Positions 1 to 11,923 of a stretch of DNA of 64,000 nucleotides are shown one piece after another; position 1 is the stretch's first letter, and every line of letters begins with the position of its first letter. Where the stretch lies: contig CM064697.1 of assembly GCA_032717465.1 (NCBI GenBank), positions 5,895,033-5,959,032 on the forward strand, in the 5' to 3' direction. Under the pieces are notes generated by a model. The model was not told where the DNA came from and did no database searches. It was given only the letters and a program-made list of their open reading frames with translations. The DNA comes from Coenobita brevimanus (lineage: Eukaryota > Arthropoda > Malacostraca > Decapoda > Coenobitidae). Made by a program: the position numbers and the translations under genes.

Positions 1-60
1 AACAAGAGGAAAGAGAGGGAAGGGGAATGAAAAAAAAATATATATCGAAGCAGAGGAGAC

Positions 61-102
<42 letters not shown>
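61..102. repeat. (AC)n microsatellite
   Basis: Uninterrupted AC dinucleotides, about 21 units. The open frame across it encodes only a Thr-His run and is not a gene. Confidence 0.97.
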
Positions 103-103
<1 letters not shown>

Positions 104-144
104 TAGAAAATACCAACGAAACCTGAGAGCCATGTGTCCTAAGC

Positions 145-176
<32 letters not shown>

Positions 177-177
177 G
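145..177. repeat. (AG)n microsatellite, imperfect
   Basis: AG units with one AAAG interruption. It is the first of several AG tracts in the first 2 kb. Confidence 0.9.
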
Positions 178-339
178 TCAGGGAGGGTCCTAGAGGGGCA
201 GGGGAAGTCTCGAGGCGGAGCAATAACGAGAGGTAAGAAACATCAATTAAATTCCACTACCATAATGGCCAGGCAATAAACTCACTAATGACCCCGCGGG
301 ATGTTGGCCGTAAAACCTGCCTGCACCCGGGAATGAATA

Positions 340-343
<4 letters not shown>

Positions 344-397
<54 letters not shown>
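344..397. repeat. (AG)n microsatellite
   Basis: About 27 uninterrupted AG units. The minus-strand frames across it give Ser-Leu peptides. Confidence 0.97.
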
Positions 398-400
<3 letters not shown>

Positions 401-464
401 GAATGGGGATATGGATGACTGGAAGTGAGGGAAGTGCAAGGAAAGGGACAGAGGGAACAGAGGT

Positions 465-470
<6 letters not shown>

Positions 471-555
<85 letters not shown>

Positions 556-577
556 CAGAGACAGACAGACAGACAGA
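471..577. repeat. Compound (AG)n(ACAG)n microsatellite
   Basis: About 33 AG units pass directly into tetranucleotide ACAG units with one irregular step. This suggests a slipped AG tract that acquired a substitution which then spread. Confidence 0.95.
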
Positions 578-849
578 GGGAGAGAGAGTGTGTCCAGTGT
601 CCACACCAAGTCCTGCTCAAGAATGCTCAACGTAACAAACCTGAAAGTGTCCTCACAGGCTAAAAGTAGAAGAAGAAAGTCCCCGAACACTGACTGCCCT
701 CTCACTTAATCCTCACAGTGAGCACAAAGACGAGCTAAGCCAGTTCTGGAGATGTAAACAGATAAATCAATGAACGGAGGACACAGTGTATAAACAGGCA
801 TTGATTTAGGGATGAACTGTAATAACATGGAGAAGGCCAGCATTATCAC

Positions 850-1048
850 TGCCATCATCACCATCATCATCATCATCATCATCATGGTCATCATCATCAT
901 CATCATCATCATCTTGTTGTTGTTGTTGTTGTTGTTGTTCTTCTTCTTCTTCATCTTCTTCTTCATCTTCTTCTTCTTCTCCTTCTTCTTGTTCTTTTCC
1001 TTCTTCGTGTTCTTGTTCTTGTTCTTGATCTTCTTCATCATCGTCTTC
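850..1048. repeat. Compound trinucleotide tract (CAT)n(TTG)n(TTC)n
   Basis: A 200-bp block of triplets changes in order from CAT to TTG to TTC/CTT. All frames stay open because the unit is three bases, giving homopolymer-like peptides (Ile, Leu, Phe; Met, Asn, Lys on the other strand). No codon bias or domain suggests coding. Confidence 0.93.
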
Positions 1049-1082
1049 AGGCTAAGTCCAGAACCAAGAAAAATGAAAACAA

Positions 1083-1088
<6 letters not shown>

Positions 1089-1138
<50 letters not shown>
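1089..1138. repeat. (AG)n microsatellite
   Basis: About 25 uninterrupted AG units just downstream of the trinucleotide block. Confidence 0.96.
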
Positions 1139-1141
<3 letters not shown>

Positions 1142-1418
1142 AAAAAATCGTATTATGACAGAAATAGAAACAGTGATTATGGAAAAAGCAATTTATATGG
1201 TAATTAACTCAGGATCAGGAATAGCTGTAGTTTAATGACAGATTCCATAACTGTTAATTAGCCTCGATATATTTTTGCATAGCCATCAACAAGCAATAAA
1301 TGTGGTAATAAAATGGTGATTGCTTGACAGGGCATAAGTGAGGGCAATTAGGTTTTAAAGCGTAACTACCCAACCACCTGTCAGAGGGAGATAATTGTTC
1401 GAAAGATGGTTAGGTAAG

Positions 1419-1421
<3 letters not shown>
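1139..1421. other. A+T-rich unique spacer
   Basis: No long open frame, repeat or recognisable element seen. Confidence 0.6.
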
Positions 1422-1455
<34 letters not shown>

Positions 1456-1541
1456 CTAATACTGACAAAAAACTAAAGGCAAGAAAACCATTTAATTACA
1501 AAAGTACATAAAAGTAGAGAAATGGTCAACTATAACTGAAG

Positions 1542-1595
<54 letters not shown>

Positions 1596-1877
1596 GAGAT
1601 ATCAGTGTTGTTGCCTCTTCCATGCCAGTATGTCACAGTAAATGAGGGTGGGAGAAAGTGGGGTGAAGGGAGGGTGGCAGAGAGAGGGTGAGAGATAGAC
1701 GGGGAGAAAGTGGCAGATGATAGATAAGGCAATGAGGGCGAGGGTGAGGGGTGAGGGAGGAGGAAACTGGAGGAGGGGGAGAGAGAAGGGGAGAAGATTG
1801 GAGGAAGGGGAGAGAGAGAAGAGAAGAAAATTGCTGGAGTAGAAAGAAGGAAAGGAAATAAGGAGAGAGAGAGAGAG

Positions 1878-1915
<38 letters not shown>

Positions 1916-2060
1916 GGGAGAAGGAAATCTGAGTTGGAAGGGAAAGATAAGGGGTAAGGAAATGGGAGGAGGAGGGAGATGAAGAAGAAGAAATTGGAGA
2001 ATGAGGAAAAAGAAGAAAAAGAGAAAACTGGGGAAGGAAGACGAGGAGAAAGAAGAGAGA
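1422..2060. repeat. Purine-rich stretch with three (AG)n tracts
   Basis: Pure AG runs lie at about 1422-1454, 1545-1592 and 1863-1912. Between 1640 and 2060 the + strand is almost all purine (GGAGGAGGGAGA-like), with degenerate repeats such as GGGGAGAGAGAA. Confidence 0.85.
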
Positions 2061-2437
2061 AAGATACTAGAGGAGAGAGGGGGAAGAAAGTAATATATTA
2101 ATACGTGAGAATAAAATGGAAAAAAAAAGGGCAGAGAGAAGAGGGGGAGGATGAAAGAATAAGAGATTGATGGAAGTGTCTCTGTTAATTAAGACCAGAG
2201 AATATCGTAGCAAAAAGCCTGAACAAAGCACAAGTAAAACAACTGAAATTTGGAGTAAAAATTGGAATAAATAATGATGAGATGGCAAACGGAATCGGAC
2301 TGGTGAAAATGCAGCAAGGGTGGAGATAAGACGTAAAGCGAACATGAAAAAATACAGAAAGAATAAATCGAGGAATCTTGCCGAAAAAATAAAGTAAAAT
2401 ATTGGCGAGACGGGAAAGTTAGAAAAGGTACCATGGC

Positions 2438-2485
2438 GAAATTTACCTGAGCGTAAATGGTGAAATTTACCTGAGCGTAAATGGT
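2438..2485 (+). repeat. 24-bp perfect tandem duplication
   Basis: Two adjacent identical 24-bp units (2438-2461 and 2462-2485), each starting GAAATTTACC and ending AAATGGT. Perfect identity implies a recent duplication. Confidence 0.95.
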
Positions 2486-2522
2486 GCACAAAGACGGAAG
2501 ACTAAAAACAGAAAGGCTTGTC

Positions 2523-2525
<3 letters not shown>

Positions 2526-2555
<30 letters not shown>
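2526..2555. repeat. (AG)n microsatellite
   Basis: About 15 AG units. Confidence 0.93.
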
Positions 2556-2558
<3 letters not shown>

Positions 2559-3440
2559 TATGAAAGGAAGCACCTAAGCAGAAAAGGCGCAGAACTACCA
2601 GTAAGACAAGCAGAAACTAAAGCCTGTGTTATCTGTCACCTTACGGGAAGCTTTCTAATACCTTTTCCTTTGCAGTTTATTTTTACTCTACCAGTTAGTT
2701 TTCTCATATGTTATTGATATCTTTTTATATCCACATACTAAGCGTAAATAACATACAAGAATATATGAATGTGTTAGGTTCCGGAATAAATTTGTGAGCA
2801 GTGGACAGTAGGGAGCCTCTGTAACCTGTGAGAATACAAACCTATGGATATAAACTGAATTAGGTGATGGGGAATGAAAAAGGTACACCAATTCTTAGAA
2901 TAAAAAAAAAAGCAGCCAGAATGAGGCAGTTTGAAATCTGAAAATGATGGGTAAACAAGAATGTGGAAAAATTTAACAAAGTGGCTATTAGGCAGGTAGA
3001 CTAAGAATACAGAAGAATCGGGTGTTAGAGAAGGAAAAGTGGGGGAAGGTAGCAAAGCGGAAATATTACGCAAATGAAGACTGAGAATACGTACCACATA
3101 AAAACAAGAGTCGAATACTAGAAGAAGAAGCTTGGAAACGGAGAATACAAAGGGATGGATGTTAAATATAGCCTTATGAAAGAAGGCAGCTGAATGGAAG
3201 ATTTTACACAAAGAAAGAACGACGGTTTACTGAAATTCTATATAAAGAAAATAATTACAATAAGCCCAAGATAAATATGCAAGGAGATTAAAGCTAAAAA
3301 AACAAATAGGGGGACGCTACAAAAAGGAAAAGTGGAAGAAGGTAGCACAGCGGAAATACGTACACAAAGACTAAAAGATAAAAAATAGAGAGGAGGGGGG
3401 TGAGAAAAAGGTAAAACAAATACTGTGCGAGTGTGAGAGA
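2556..3440. other. A+T-rich spacer, no gene seen
   Basis: Contains minus-strand open frames up to 145 codons, rich in Phe, Ser and Leu, which match no family I recognise. Two segments with similar wording (about 3040-3160 and 3325-3375, around GGAAGAAGGTAGCA) suggest an old local duplication. Confidence 0.5.
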
Positions 3441-4066
3441 CAGTGAAGGGGTATGAAGGGGAGTGGAGAGGGGGGGGAGGAGGTATGGAGAGGCAGGCAG
3501 GCAGGATCGTCGCCACCCCCAATTAGAGAGGGAACAAATGCCTCCGCTGACACACACACGCCCGCCACCCCTCACCCCTGCGTCTGTCCTCGCCTTCACC
3601 CCTCTATATTCTGCCTCCATCCTCCTCCTCCTCTGTTTTGCCCTTCTAAACTTTCCCTCTCTATCAAAATCCTCCTTCCCTCATCTGCTTGCCCCTACAC
3701 ATCCTCCTTCGTCCACTGTTTGGCCTTCTGCACCTTTCCTGCTCCCTTTCTTGCCCCTCTACAGTCTCCTTCCTCCCTTACCTGCCTCTCGACACCCTCA
3801 TTCCTCCCCTGCTTGCCTTTCTACAATCTGCCTCCTTCCCTGCCTGTTCGTCTGTACTTTCCTTCCTAATCTCTACACCCTACCCTTCCCTCTGCTTTCC
3901 TTCTCTGCACACATCCTCGTCCTACGCCCCCTGTCATTCCTACCTCTTTCCTTCCTTCCTCCTGTACTACCCCTCTGCACCCTCCCTCGAACTCTTTTCC
4001 CCCTCACACTCCCTCCTTCCTGCACCCTCCATCCCTCCCTTCTCCTCTCCTTGCCCGGAAAAATGA
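3441..4066. other. Pyrimidine-rich tract with overlapping spurious frames
   Basis: From about 3570 the + strand is mostly C and T (CTTCCTCCC-like words), leaving three frames open at once. The 211-codon frame starting at 3463 is low complexity throughout and is not called as a gene. Confidence 0.75.
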
Positions 4067-4447
4067 ATAGCTACCGGACGGCTTGTATAAAGAAATAAAA
4101 ATCGCACGGGGATAATAGTGTGCTTGTGATTTAGTTACGATAGCCTTTTGAAGTATCAGAATGAAAACTGTGATTAAGCTTTCATGAACTTTCTGATGTT
4201 TAGATTAGCTTCAACAACAGCGATGGCTTACTTGAATTTATGACAGATCTTATTAAGTTTACAAATATAACTTCATAAAATCCATGGGCACCGAATCAGG
4301 CCGTTACTGTTCGATGACTCTGCATGATAGTACAACCGGTGCATTTATGTATTGGACTTAATTGTTGGTGACGTAGAGGCTTTGTAGCACTTCTTCCTCA
4401 CCGATTTATTTTGCATATTATACCTTTTTATCTCCTTGTTCGTTACC

Positions 4448-4549
4448 GAGGCATAGGAAGTCGATACTAATACAGGTAACATAAAAGAGAATATACTGAG
4501 GCAAAGGATGTCGATACTAATTTTATACAGGTAGCATAAAAGAGAATAT
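4448..4549 (+). repeat. Approximately 50-bp imperfect tandem duplication
   Basis: Two adjacent units share GTCGATACTAAT and CATAAAAGAGAATAT. The second carries a 6-7 bp insertion (TTTTATA region). Confidence 0.88.
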
Positions 4550-4989
4550 CAAGGTGTAATGTGCGTCCTAAATCGCCAAGAAATGTGTTACAAAACCTCC
4601 ATTGCCAACGAGAATACGATCCATGTAGGTGATGGTGAAGGTGTGGCGGGGCAGGGAGGAAGGCTGGGTGAATTTTAACAATGGTATGACGTGGAGAGTC
4701 GCCCCCTTGTGTATGCCCGACTGGCCATCTGTCCCCGTCCCCGGCTCTGAGTGCCCCCCTTCACCCCACATGCGTCACTGTCCAACCCTGTCACCGACAC
4801 TGTCCCCAACAGCCACTCACCCTCTCCCCTTCTCTATCCACTCTTGCTCACCCTTTCTCCACTCCAGCATTTCTTTTATTTTTCGTAGTACATTACCGAG
4901 CAGTGTCTAAAAATCTTCACTTAAGCCTTACAATCAGACAATCCTCTTACTTCCATCTGGATCCCCAAAGCCACAGACACTGCACGTAG
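4550..4989. other. Spacer without recognised gene
   Basis: Unique sequence. Short frames on both strands (67 and 93 codons) show no known motif. Confidence 0.5.
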
Positions 4990-5096
4990 CTAACCTTCGC
5001 TACTATTCGTAAATGTCTCCCCGAGGCTAAATAAAATCGTCCGGCGGCAGCAAGAATATACAGTTTAAAAATGACGTTCTCGTACTGAAAGAATTA
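4990..5096 (+). mobile_element. TTAA-bounded MITE-like repeat, copy 1
   Basis: Family description: about 95-105 bp, left end TTAACCCCTTCACTACGA, right end the near inverse (CGTACTGAATGGGTTAA), and a core GAATAAAATCGTCTGGTGG followed by AGCAAGAATA and CGTCATCGTACTG. It has no coding capacity. TTAA ends followed by CCC are a known property of piggyBac-type elements, but membership is an inference. This copy keeps AATAAAATCGTCCGGCGGC, AGCAAGAATATACA and TCGTACTGAAA and ends in AATTA. Confidence 0.75.
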
Positions 5097-5381
5097 TTAT
5101 CACCTCTTCTACGGTCATTCCTGTGTTTTAAATGTCGCGTAAATTTCCGTGAACAACAAGTTCATTATTAATGAGTCCTGTGACCAGGGTCAATAGCTTC
5201 CTTGCCCCTCTCTGCCATCCTCTCAGGCTGCCCTGCCCTACCGTATACCTACATCATTCGCCCTGATCCTGCTGGGTAGTTACATGGCTGTCAGTTGAGA
5301 CGGACAGAATTTAAGAATATGATTAACGTAACTGAACAATATACTAATCGTAGTATATGTTTGTAACTGTACAAGTATATA

Positions 5382-5386
<5 letters not shown>

Positions 5387-5439
<53 letters not shown>
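5387..5439. repeat. (AG)n microsatellite
   Basis: About 26 uninterrupted AG units. Confidence 0.97.
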
Positions 5440-5442
<3 letters not shown>

Positions 5443-5699
5443 TAAAAAGACAGTATTTCTGTTTTAGCACCAAGTTAACACGATGAACCCGTGGTGCTCA
5501 AGGAAAGAAAGAACTTTGCATATGGTGTTTCAAGAAAATGTATTACTCCCTTGAGTCGCTATTTAAACATCCGAGAAAAGGGTGAAACCTGAGAATGTAG
5601 CGGATGACTGAGAGCCCGTGGGTGCCTGAGACTAAATTCCACAATAAGCTGGAGGGCGTGCATAAAAAAGGGCAAAAAATCATTAAGTAACATCTGTTT
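5440..5699. other. Unique spacer
   Basis: Nothing recognised. Confidence 0.5.
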
Positions 5700-6858
5700 C
5701 CCCTTCATCAGTCGCCTCCTTGCCCCCTTCTCTCCTTACGTCACCCCACCTTCCTTCCCGACCCTCCTTCCTTCTTTTACTCCTTTTTACCTTGTTTATT
5801 TGTTTTCCCCCCTCCCTCTCCTCTTTATCTTACTTTATCCCTACTTCCGTACACTCGTTTCCCCGTTACCCCTGTGTTTCTTGCTTCTAAGCTTCTATAT
5901 TTCCTACTTTTTAGCTATACAATGTCTCATTTCCTGTTTCTTTCCTGTTCCTGGACTTTCCTGTTTACTTCTCATTTTTCTTGTTTTTCTTTTTCCTTCC
6001 GTGTACGCTACTTCTCTAGTATTATTTCCTTCGTTTCCTCTTCAGTTCTCCTTCTCAGACTGGTGGTTAGGGAGTCACATTTTCCTCTGTTTAGTCATGT
6101 TTTTGTTTGTCATTATCTCCCTCCTTTTTGCTTAGACCTCTGCTGCTCTTCCCCTCGTTTACCCTTCCTCTTGGCTAACGGCATATCCTTCCTTCTCTCC
6201 CTTCTCCTCTTCCTCCTCTTTTCTTTCCATTTCTTTAGGAACTTTCCCTGTTCTTTTTTACCTTTACTTTTTTCATATATATTTAATGTTGATTCCCATA
6301 CCTCTTTTCTTGCTCTCTTCTTTCCATATTTCTTCAGTTCTTCATCTTTCTCTTATTTTCTTCCTCTTTTCTTACCACATTTCTTTAATTCCTCCTTTGC
6401 TCCTCTTTTTCCCCATCTTTTATTTATGTATATTTTTGCAATGCCCAGTCCCCGTTTTCTCTTTCCTTTCTTTCCATATTTCTTCAACGCTTTCTTTTTT
6501 CACTCCTTTGATATATATTTCTGCTTCACTTCTCCTCTCACGTCACAAACCCCTTTTCTCCTGCCTCAGTCTCCATATCCTCCTTGACACTCAACACCTC
6601 CCTCCTCCCTCCCCTCCCCTCCACCTTTTTTCTCTCTCACCCCTCCACTTCATCTTGCCACCCTCATTTTTTTAGCTCTGCATTTTCTTTTTGCTGTTTC
6701 ATTACTATTTTTATTTTCGACATCATTCTGACGAGCAATATTCAGTGCCACTGGTTTATTTGGTTTCTGTCTGTGTTATAAGAAGTGCATACTATTTTAC
6801 AGAGTCTTATTGACGTAGCTGGAAGGGTAATTTATTCGTATTGATTTTGTACTCTAAC

Positions 6859-6888
6859 ATCATCATCATCATCATCATCATCATCATT
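6859..6888. repeat. (CAT)n microsatellite
   Basis: Ten CAT units in an otherwise A+T-rich pause within the pyrimidine domain. Confidence 0.93.
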
Positions 6889-8485
6889 CTTTTCCCACTG
6901 ATTAATGGAATTGGTAACTAGTGTCTTTGTTTGATTTTTTTTTTTAGCTGTTGTTGCATTATTTTCTTGTCACATGTCTCCTTATGCTGTGCCTCCATGT
7001 AACATTATGTACAATTATATTCAAGTTTTTTCATTCATAATTGTACATCGCTTGCATTTCTTTTACACGTTTACTCATATCTGTACGAATTTCCTTCCTC
7101 TGCTCTATTTCCATTCCTTCTTTATTCTATTTTGTTCCATCAGCCTTTTTATCTAATCTCCATCTTTCTCCTCCGTTCAGTCCTTGCTCATTTTCTACTC
7201 CGTTAAGCTTCCTCTTGCCTCTCTTTCTCCACCGTCGCTCTCTTTCTTTCACACCCTCTCTCTCTTTCTTATCCCTCTTCACAGTCTCTCGCCTTGAACT
7301 CCTCTTCCTCAGTCACTCTCATTCTCTTCATTCACTCTCATTCTCCTTCACTGCACTTCTTTCTTCTTTCCTTTCCACCCTCACGGAATATTTTTATACT
7401 TCCTTATTTAAATTTCTTCCTTCACTGATTCTCTTCCATCTCCCCAGTGACACATCTTCCGTCTTTCCTTCTTACTATTTCCACCCTCGCCAGTTATTTG
7501 CCTTCCCCCGTTGCTAATTTTCTTCCTCCCTTCCTCCCTTTCTTTCTGTCTCCACCCATTCCTTTGTTCTTCCCGTTTAACTTTTTCTTCCTTGCTCTTG
7601 CACCCTTACTAAGTTTCTTCCTCCTACTAAACTTTCTTCATTTATTTCCATCCTCACCTACTTTTTCCCCACATTCACTTAACCTCATTCATTTTTTTCC
7701 TTATCTTTCCTTTCTCTTCGCTCATATCACGATCGCTTTCTTCCTTCCCCTCCCTCCCCGTCTACATTCCCTCTTCCCTCACTTCCTTTCACACTCACTC
7801 TCATCATTCTCCGTCACACTTTTCATCCCTCTCACATTTTCTCACATTCTTTCCCATCCATCATTCTTATTTCCACTCTTTTGACCCTTCCTACAGCACT
7901 CACCCTCATTTTTCCCTATCTCTCTCTCGTAGTCTTCTCTCTCCCTCTTTCTTACTATCTCTCATTTCCTTTCCTTCCTTCTTTCTCCACGCATCCTCTC
8001 TCTCTCTCTCTCTCTCCCGTCGAGTCCATCAAGCAAGCTCTTATTTTTCCTCGTTGTCATTTCCTGGGCTTCCTTTTTCATTTCTTTCTTTTCTCGCTAT
8101 TTTCCTTCCAGTCATCTTTTCTGTTCTCTCTCTCTCTCTTTCTATTTATTTTCCACTCCTTTTACCTTATGCTGAATTACTCTTTTGTTTTCTCTCTCAC
8201 CTCCGTTTTTCCCCCCATCTGTTTCATCCTTTCCCATCACTCTCATCTTTTTCCTACCCTTCCATTTTGTCTTTAATTTTCTTACTTCTCTTGCTTTCTT
8301 GCAGTCTTCTCGTTCTCCCAGTTCACTTCTACTTCCCATACTTTCCTCTAGCTTTTCCCTAATCTCTTAATTCCTCTCCTTTTTCCCCCCACTTTCCCCC
8401 CACTTCCCTCTTTTTTTTTTTCCCCTGCTTCTCTCATATTAGTCTCTCATTTTTACCCAATATTTTCCCACTTCCCTCACATTTT

Positions 8486-8600
8486 CCCTACTTTCCTCCC
8501 ATGTTCCCTTCTATTCTTCCCTACTTTCCTCCCATGTTCCCTTATATTCTTCCCTACTTTTCTCCCATTTCCCTCATATTTTCCTTACTTTTCTCTCAAC
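8486..8600 (+). repeat. Degenerate ~34-bp pyrimidine minisatellite
   Basis: Repeats of a unit carrying CCCTACTTTCCTCCCATGTTCC, varying in the last third. It appears to be an older relative of the perfect 30-bp array at 8944. Confidence 0.75.
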
Positions 8601-8943
8601 CTCCTATTTTTTCCTACATTTTACCACTTCCCTCCTATTCTTCCCTAATTTTCTCCCTTTTTCCTCACATTTTCCTTATTTTTTCATTTCCCTCCAATTT
8701 TTCCCCACTTTTCTCCCATTTCCCTCCTGTTTTCCCTACTTTTCTCCCACTTCCCTCCCTTTTTCCCTATTTCTCTCCTTGTCGGTCTCCCATTTTTCCT
8801 AAAATTTTCCCCACATCCCTCCTGTTCTTTCCTGCTTTTGTCTTACCACCCTCCCATTATTTCTCTAATATTTTTTCCCCTTCCCTTAAATCTTCCCTTA
8901 CATTTTCTCTTCTATTTTCCTACTTCCCTTAAATCTTCCCTGC

Positions 8944-9063
8944 TTTTCTCCCACTTTCCTCCCATTTCTCTCCTTTTCTCCCACTTTCCTCCCATTTCTC
9001 TCCTTTTCTCCCACTTTCCTCCCATTTCTCTCCTTTTCTCCCACTTTCCTCCCATTTCTCTCT
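8944..9063 (+). repeat. 30-bp minisatellite, four near-identical units
   Basis: Four consecutive 30-bp units (8944, 8974, 9004, 9034), each starting TTTTCTCCCACTTTCC and ending TTTCTCTCC. Only the final base of the last unit differs. The unit is divisible by three, so the frames stay open and give a 10-residue peptide repeat. There are no spacers, so it is not CRISPR. Confidence 0.96.
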
Positions 9064-9113
9064 TTTTCTCACACTTCTCTTCCTTTTTTTCTTACTTCCC
9101 TCCCACTGCCCCC

Positions 9114-9240
9114 TCTCCCCGGCCTGGTCTGAGCGTGTTAGCAGCGTGGGGAGCATTTTTAGCGGTGTGAGGGGACAGTCACGCCCCAGCCTCCCCTATT
9201 TTCACAGCAAACACCCGCCTGTCCCTCCCTATTAGTCTGC
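9114..9240. other. Short mixed-composition junction between pyrimidine and purine domains
   Basis: About 125 bp of G+C-rich ordinary sequence at which strand composition flips. No recognised gene or site. Confidence 0.6.
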
Positions 9241-11130
9241 TGGGGGAGGCAGGGGAGGAAGTGCGATGGATGGAGGGGGAGATGGAAGAGAGGGGAAGAG
9301 AGGGAGAGAAAGGGGAAGAGAGGGGGAGAGAGGGAGGGGATGGAAAGCGAGATGGATAGAAGAAGGGGGTCGGGAAGTGGGATGGATGGAAAGATGGAAG
9401 GGAGGGGGAGAGAGGAAGGGAAGTGAGATGAATGGAAGAAGGGGGTCGAGAAGTGGGATGGATGGAGGGAGAAATGGAAAAGAGGCAGAGGGAGGGAAAA
9501 AGGAGGGGAAATGAAATGGATGGAGCAGAAAAAGGGGGAAGGGAAGGGGGATGGATAGAGGGAGACATTAGAGAGGGGCAGGGAGGGAAGTGAGATGGGT
9601 AGAGAAAAGGATGGAGGGAAGTGGAATGGATAGAGAGAGAGGAAGAAAGGAGGGAGGGAGGGAGGAAGGGGAGGAACTGGGATGGATGGAACAGAAAAAG
9701 GGGGAGGGGGAGGAAGTAGCATGGAGAGAGGAAGGAAGGAGGAAAAGATGAAGGAAATAAGAATGATTGGAGGAAGGAAGAGGGAGAGATGGAGGAGAGA
9801 TGAAGGAAAGAAAAATGAATGGATGAAGGAAGAAGGGAGAGATGGAGGAGAAATGAAAGAATGAAGGAAGAATGGAGGAAGGGAGAAAAGTAGAATGGCT
9901 GAGGAACGAAGAAAAGAGAGACGGAGGGGAGAACGAGAAAGGGAAATAGGATTAGAAGGAAGGAAAGGGAGACAGATGGAAAGCAGGTGTGGAGGATTGA
10001 AGGAAGGAGAGAGAGTGGGATGGATGAGAGGAGGTAAGTGGAGAGAAAAATGGGATGAATGGATGGAGAAGGGAAAGGGGGGGAAAGGCGAAGAAGAAAA
10101 GGAATGAACAGAGGAAGGCTGATGCAAACTAAAGGGGAGAAACGAGGAAAAGGGTGGAGGGCAGAAAGCGAGAGACACAAAAGGTTAAAAGCAGAGGGTA
10201 AAGGACTGAAAAATATGGGTGACCAGGATGAAAGAAAAAGAAAAAGCATAACAGAAAGAAGGAGAGAAAGAACTGGCAGAGGAAAAAATAGCGAATACGG
10301 GGTAAAGAGGCGAAAAAGAGCAGTGAAAAGAACATAAAAAGAGTAAAAGTATAAAAAATAAAAGTTGGAGAGAAGACGGGAGGGGTGTGAAAGGAAGAGG
10401 AGGCTTAGGAGGGAGGCGGGGCGGGTATTAAGGGATGATAATGTGAGCGAAAACAGTGAAGTAAATAAAGCGGATAAAAATTAGGCATGGATTTTGGGAT
10501 GGAGGGGAGAGAGGGAGAGGAGAAGGAGGGAGGAAATGAGTCGCGCTGAGAAGAGAAGGGGAGAGAAATGTGAAAGGTGAGAGAAAGGAGGGGAGAGAGG
10601 GAAAGGTAAACGAGAGGAGAAAAGAGAAATAAGAAGAACAGGGAAAAAAGGAAAGAAATACAAGGAAAAAGAAGGGCACGAAGATAAGAGAATTCGAAGG
10701 GAGGGAAGAGAAGGGTGTAGGGAATATCGGGAGTAAAGAAGTAAAAGATAAACGAAAAGAGGAAAGAAGTAGAGGACATAAAAAAAGAATGAAAAGAAGA
10801 GGGGGAAGAGAGGGAAAAGAAGAGCATAGGAGGGTTGAAACGGAAGGGAGAGAAGGCCTAAATAAACAAACCCCAAAAGAAGAACTAAAGAGTAAGCAGA
10901 AATTTGGAAGAAGGAAGCAAGAGAAAGCACGGGAGGGGAGAAAGGAAAGAAACTATAAAGAAAAGGGAGGGAGGAAGGGGCGCCAAGGGTTGAGAGGGAG
11001 GGGAGAACCAGACAGGCAAGAAAGATAAAAAGAAAATGAATAGAATGAACGAGTGTAGGAAAGAGAGAAAAAAAAAGGGAGAAAAGAAAAGGAAATGGCA
11101 AGGAGAAAGAAGGACTAGAAACGATGTATA

Positions 11131-11132
<2 letters not shown>
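9241..11132. repeat. 1.9-kb purine-rich domain with degenerate GGATGGA repeats
   Basis: The + strand is almost entirely A and G. From 9260 to 9700 there are recurring words AAGTGGGATGGATGGA and GAGGGAGAGAG at irregular 50-80 bp spacing, then looser AGGAAGGA and GAAAAG words. The minus-strand frames (339 and 356 codons) are Ser/Pro/Phe-rich, overlap in different phases and are not credible genes. Confidence 0.83.

Positions 11133-11194
<62 letters not shown>
11133..11194. repeat. (AG)n microsatellite
   Basis: About 30 pure AG units at the right end of the purine domain. Confidence 0.97.
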
Positions 11195-11197
<3 letters not shown>

Positions 11198-11301
11198 GGA
11201 TTAGAGGGATTAAGAGCCAAGGGAGAAAAGACGGCGCAGGTTTCGAGATTTGTGGGGGGAATTGTGGTTCGGTATTGTTGGTGATTTGAGGAGACTGGCG
11301 A

Positions 11302-11371
11302 GTGTAGGTGTAGACAGTCCATGTGATTGTAGAAGATGTAGGTGTAGGTGTTGGTGTAGACAGTCCATGTG
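11302..11371 (+). repeat. Approximately 45-bp imperfect direct repeat
   Basis: GGTGTAGACAGTCCATGTG occurs twice, 46 bp apart, each time after GTAGGTGT-type sequence. Confidence 0.85.
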
Positions 11372-11429
11372 TGGCAAAGCGTTGTAGTGCCGATGCATCA
11401 GACTTAAATGGTGGCTGTATTATGATGAT

Positions 11430-11433
<4 letters not shown>

Positions 11434-11516
<83 letters not shown>
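11434..11516. repeat. (TG)n microsatellite
   Basis: About 41 TG units, abutting a MITE copy on the right. Confidence 0.97.
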
Positions 11517-11518
<2 letters not shown>

Positions 11519-11617
11519 ATCAATTGCTACGAGAACCGTCCTGCAGGGTGAACAAAATCGCCTGACAGTAGCAAGAATACACTAAATAAAGAGCATCACC
11601 CTACCGAAAGGATTTAT
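11517..11617 (+). mobile_element. TTAA-bounded MITE-like repeat, copy 2
   Basis: Core reads AACAAAATCGCCTGACAGT then AGCAAGAATACAC and CCTACCGAAAGG. The extreme left end is replaced by the (TG)n tract. Confidence 0.7.
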
Positions 11618-11825
11618 ACAGCCTGCATTTAGCTCCCTCATCCCAAGAGGCGGTATAGGGTAAATTTACTCGTCAGGTTGTGGCAAAATATTCATCTGAC
11701 GGAAACACGAAATGGAAAAGGCCATCACTATATTGAACAAGTTAACGGAGACTGCTTGCCCTTCACCATTAGAGGTTCCCACAAACTAATTTATTCGTAA
11801 AGGTGGTCACAAAAATTAAGATCTG

Positions 11826-11923
11826 TTAACCCGGTCATGGTCGGAACAACTCTAGTATTTATTTCCAGCTAAGTTCAGATTTTATTCAGCTAAGAGTGAG
11901 CTGTAGGAGCCTGAGAGCGTTAA
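11826..11923 (-). mobile_element. TTAA-bounded MITE-like repeat, copy 3
   Basis: 98 bp with TTAA at both ends: TTAACCC at the left and GCGTTAA at the right, with the minus-strand core visible as GATTTTATTCAGCTAAG. Internal sequence is diverged. Confidence 0.65.

Larger units (their letters stand above)
5700..9113. repeat. 3.4-kb pyrimidine-rich domain
   Basis: The + strand is overwhelmingly C and T with TTCCTC/CCTTT words, apart from a more ordinary stretch at about 6720-7010. It produces chains of overlapping Ser/Phe/Leu/Pro frames up to 237 codons in several frames at once, which is the signature of base bias rather than coding. It contains a small (CAT)n at about 6859-6888. Confidence 0.85.

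Noticed and set aside
8944..9063. 30-bp direct repeats as a CRISPR array
   Set aside because: The units are contiguous with no spacers, and the window is eukaryotic.
9159..10249. Two overlapping minus-strand frames of 339 and 356 codons
   Set aside because: They are Ser/Pro/Phe/Leu-rich translations of a purine-rich + strand, overlap in different phases and contain no domain.
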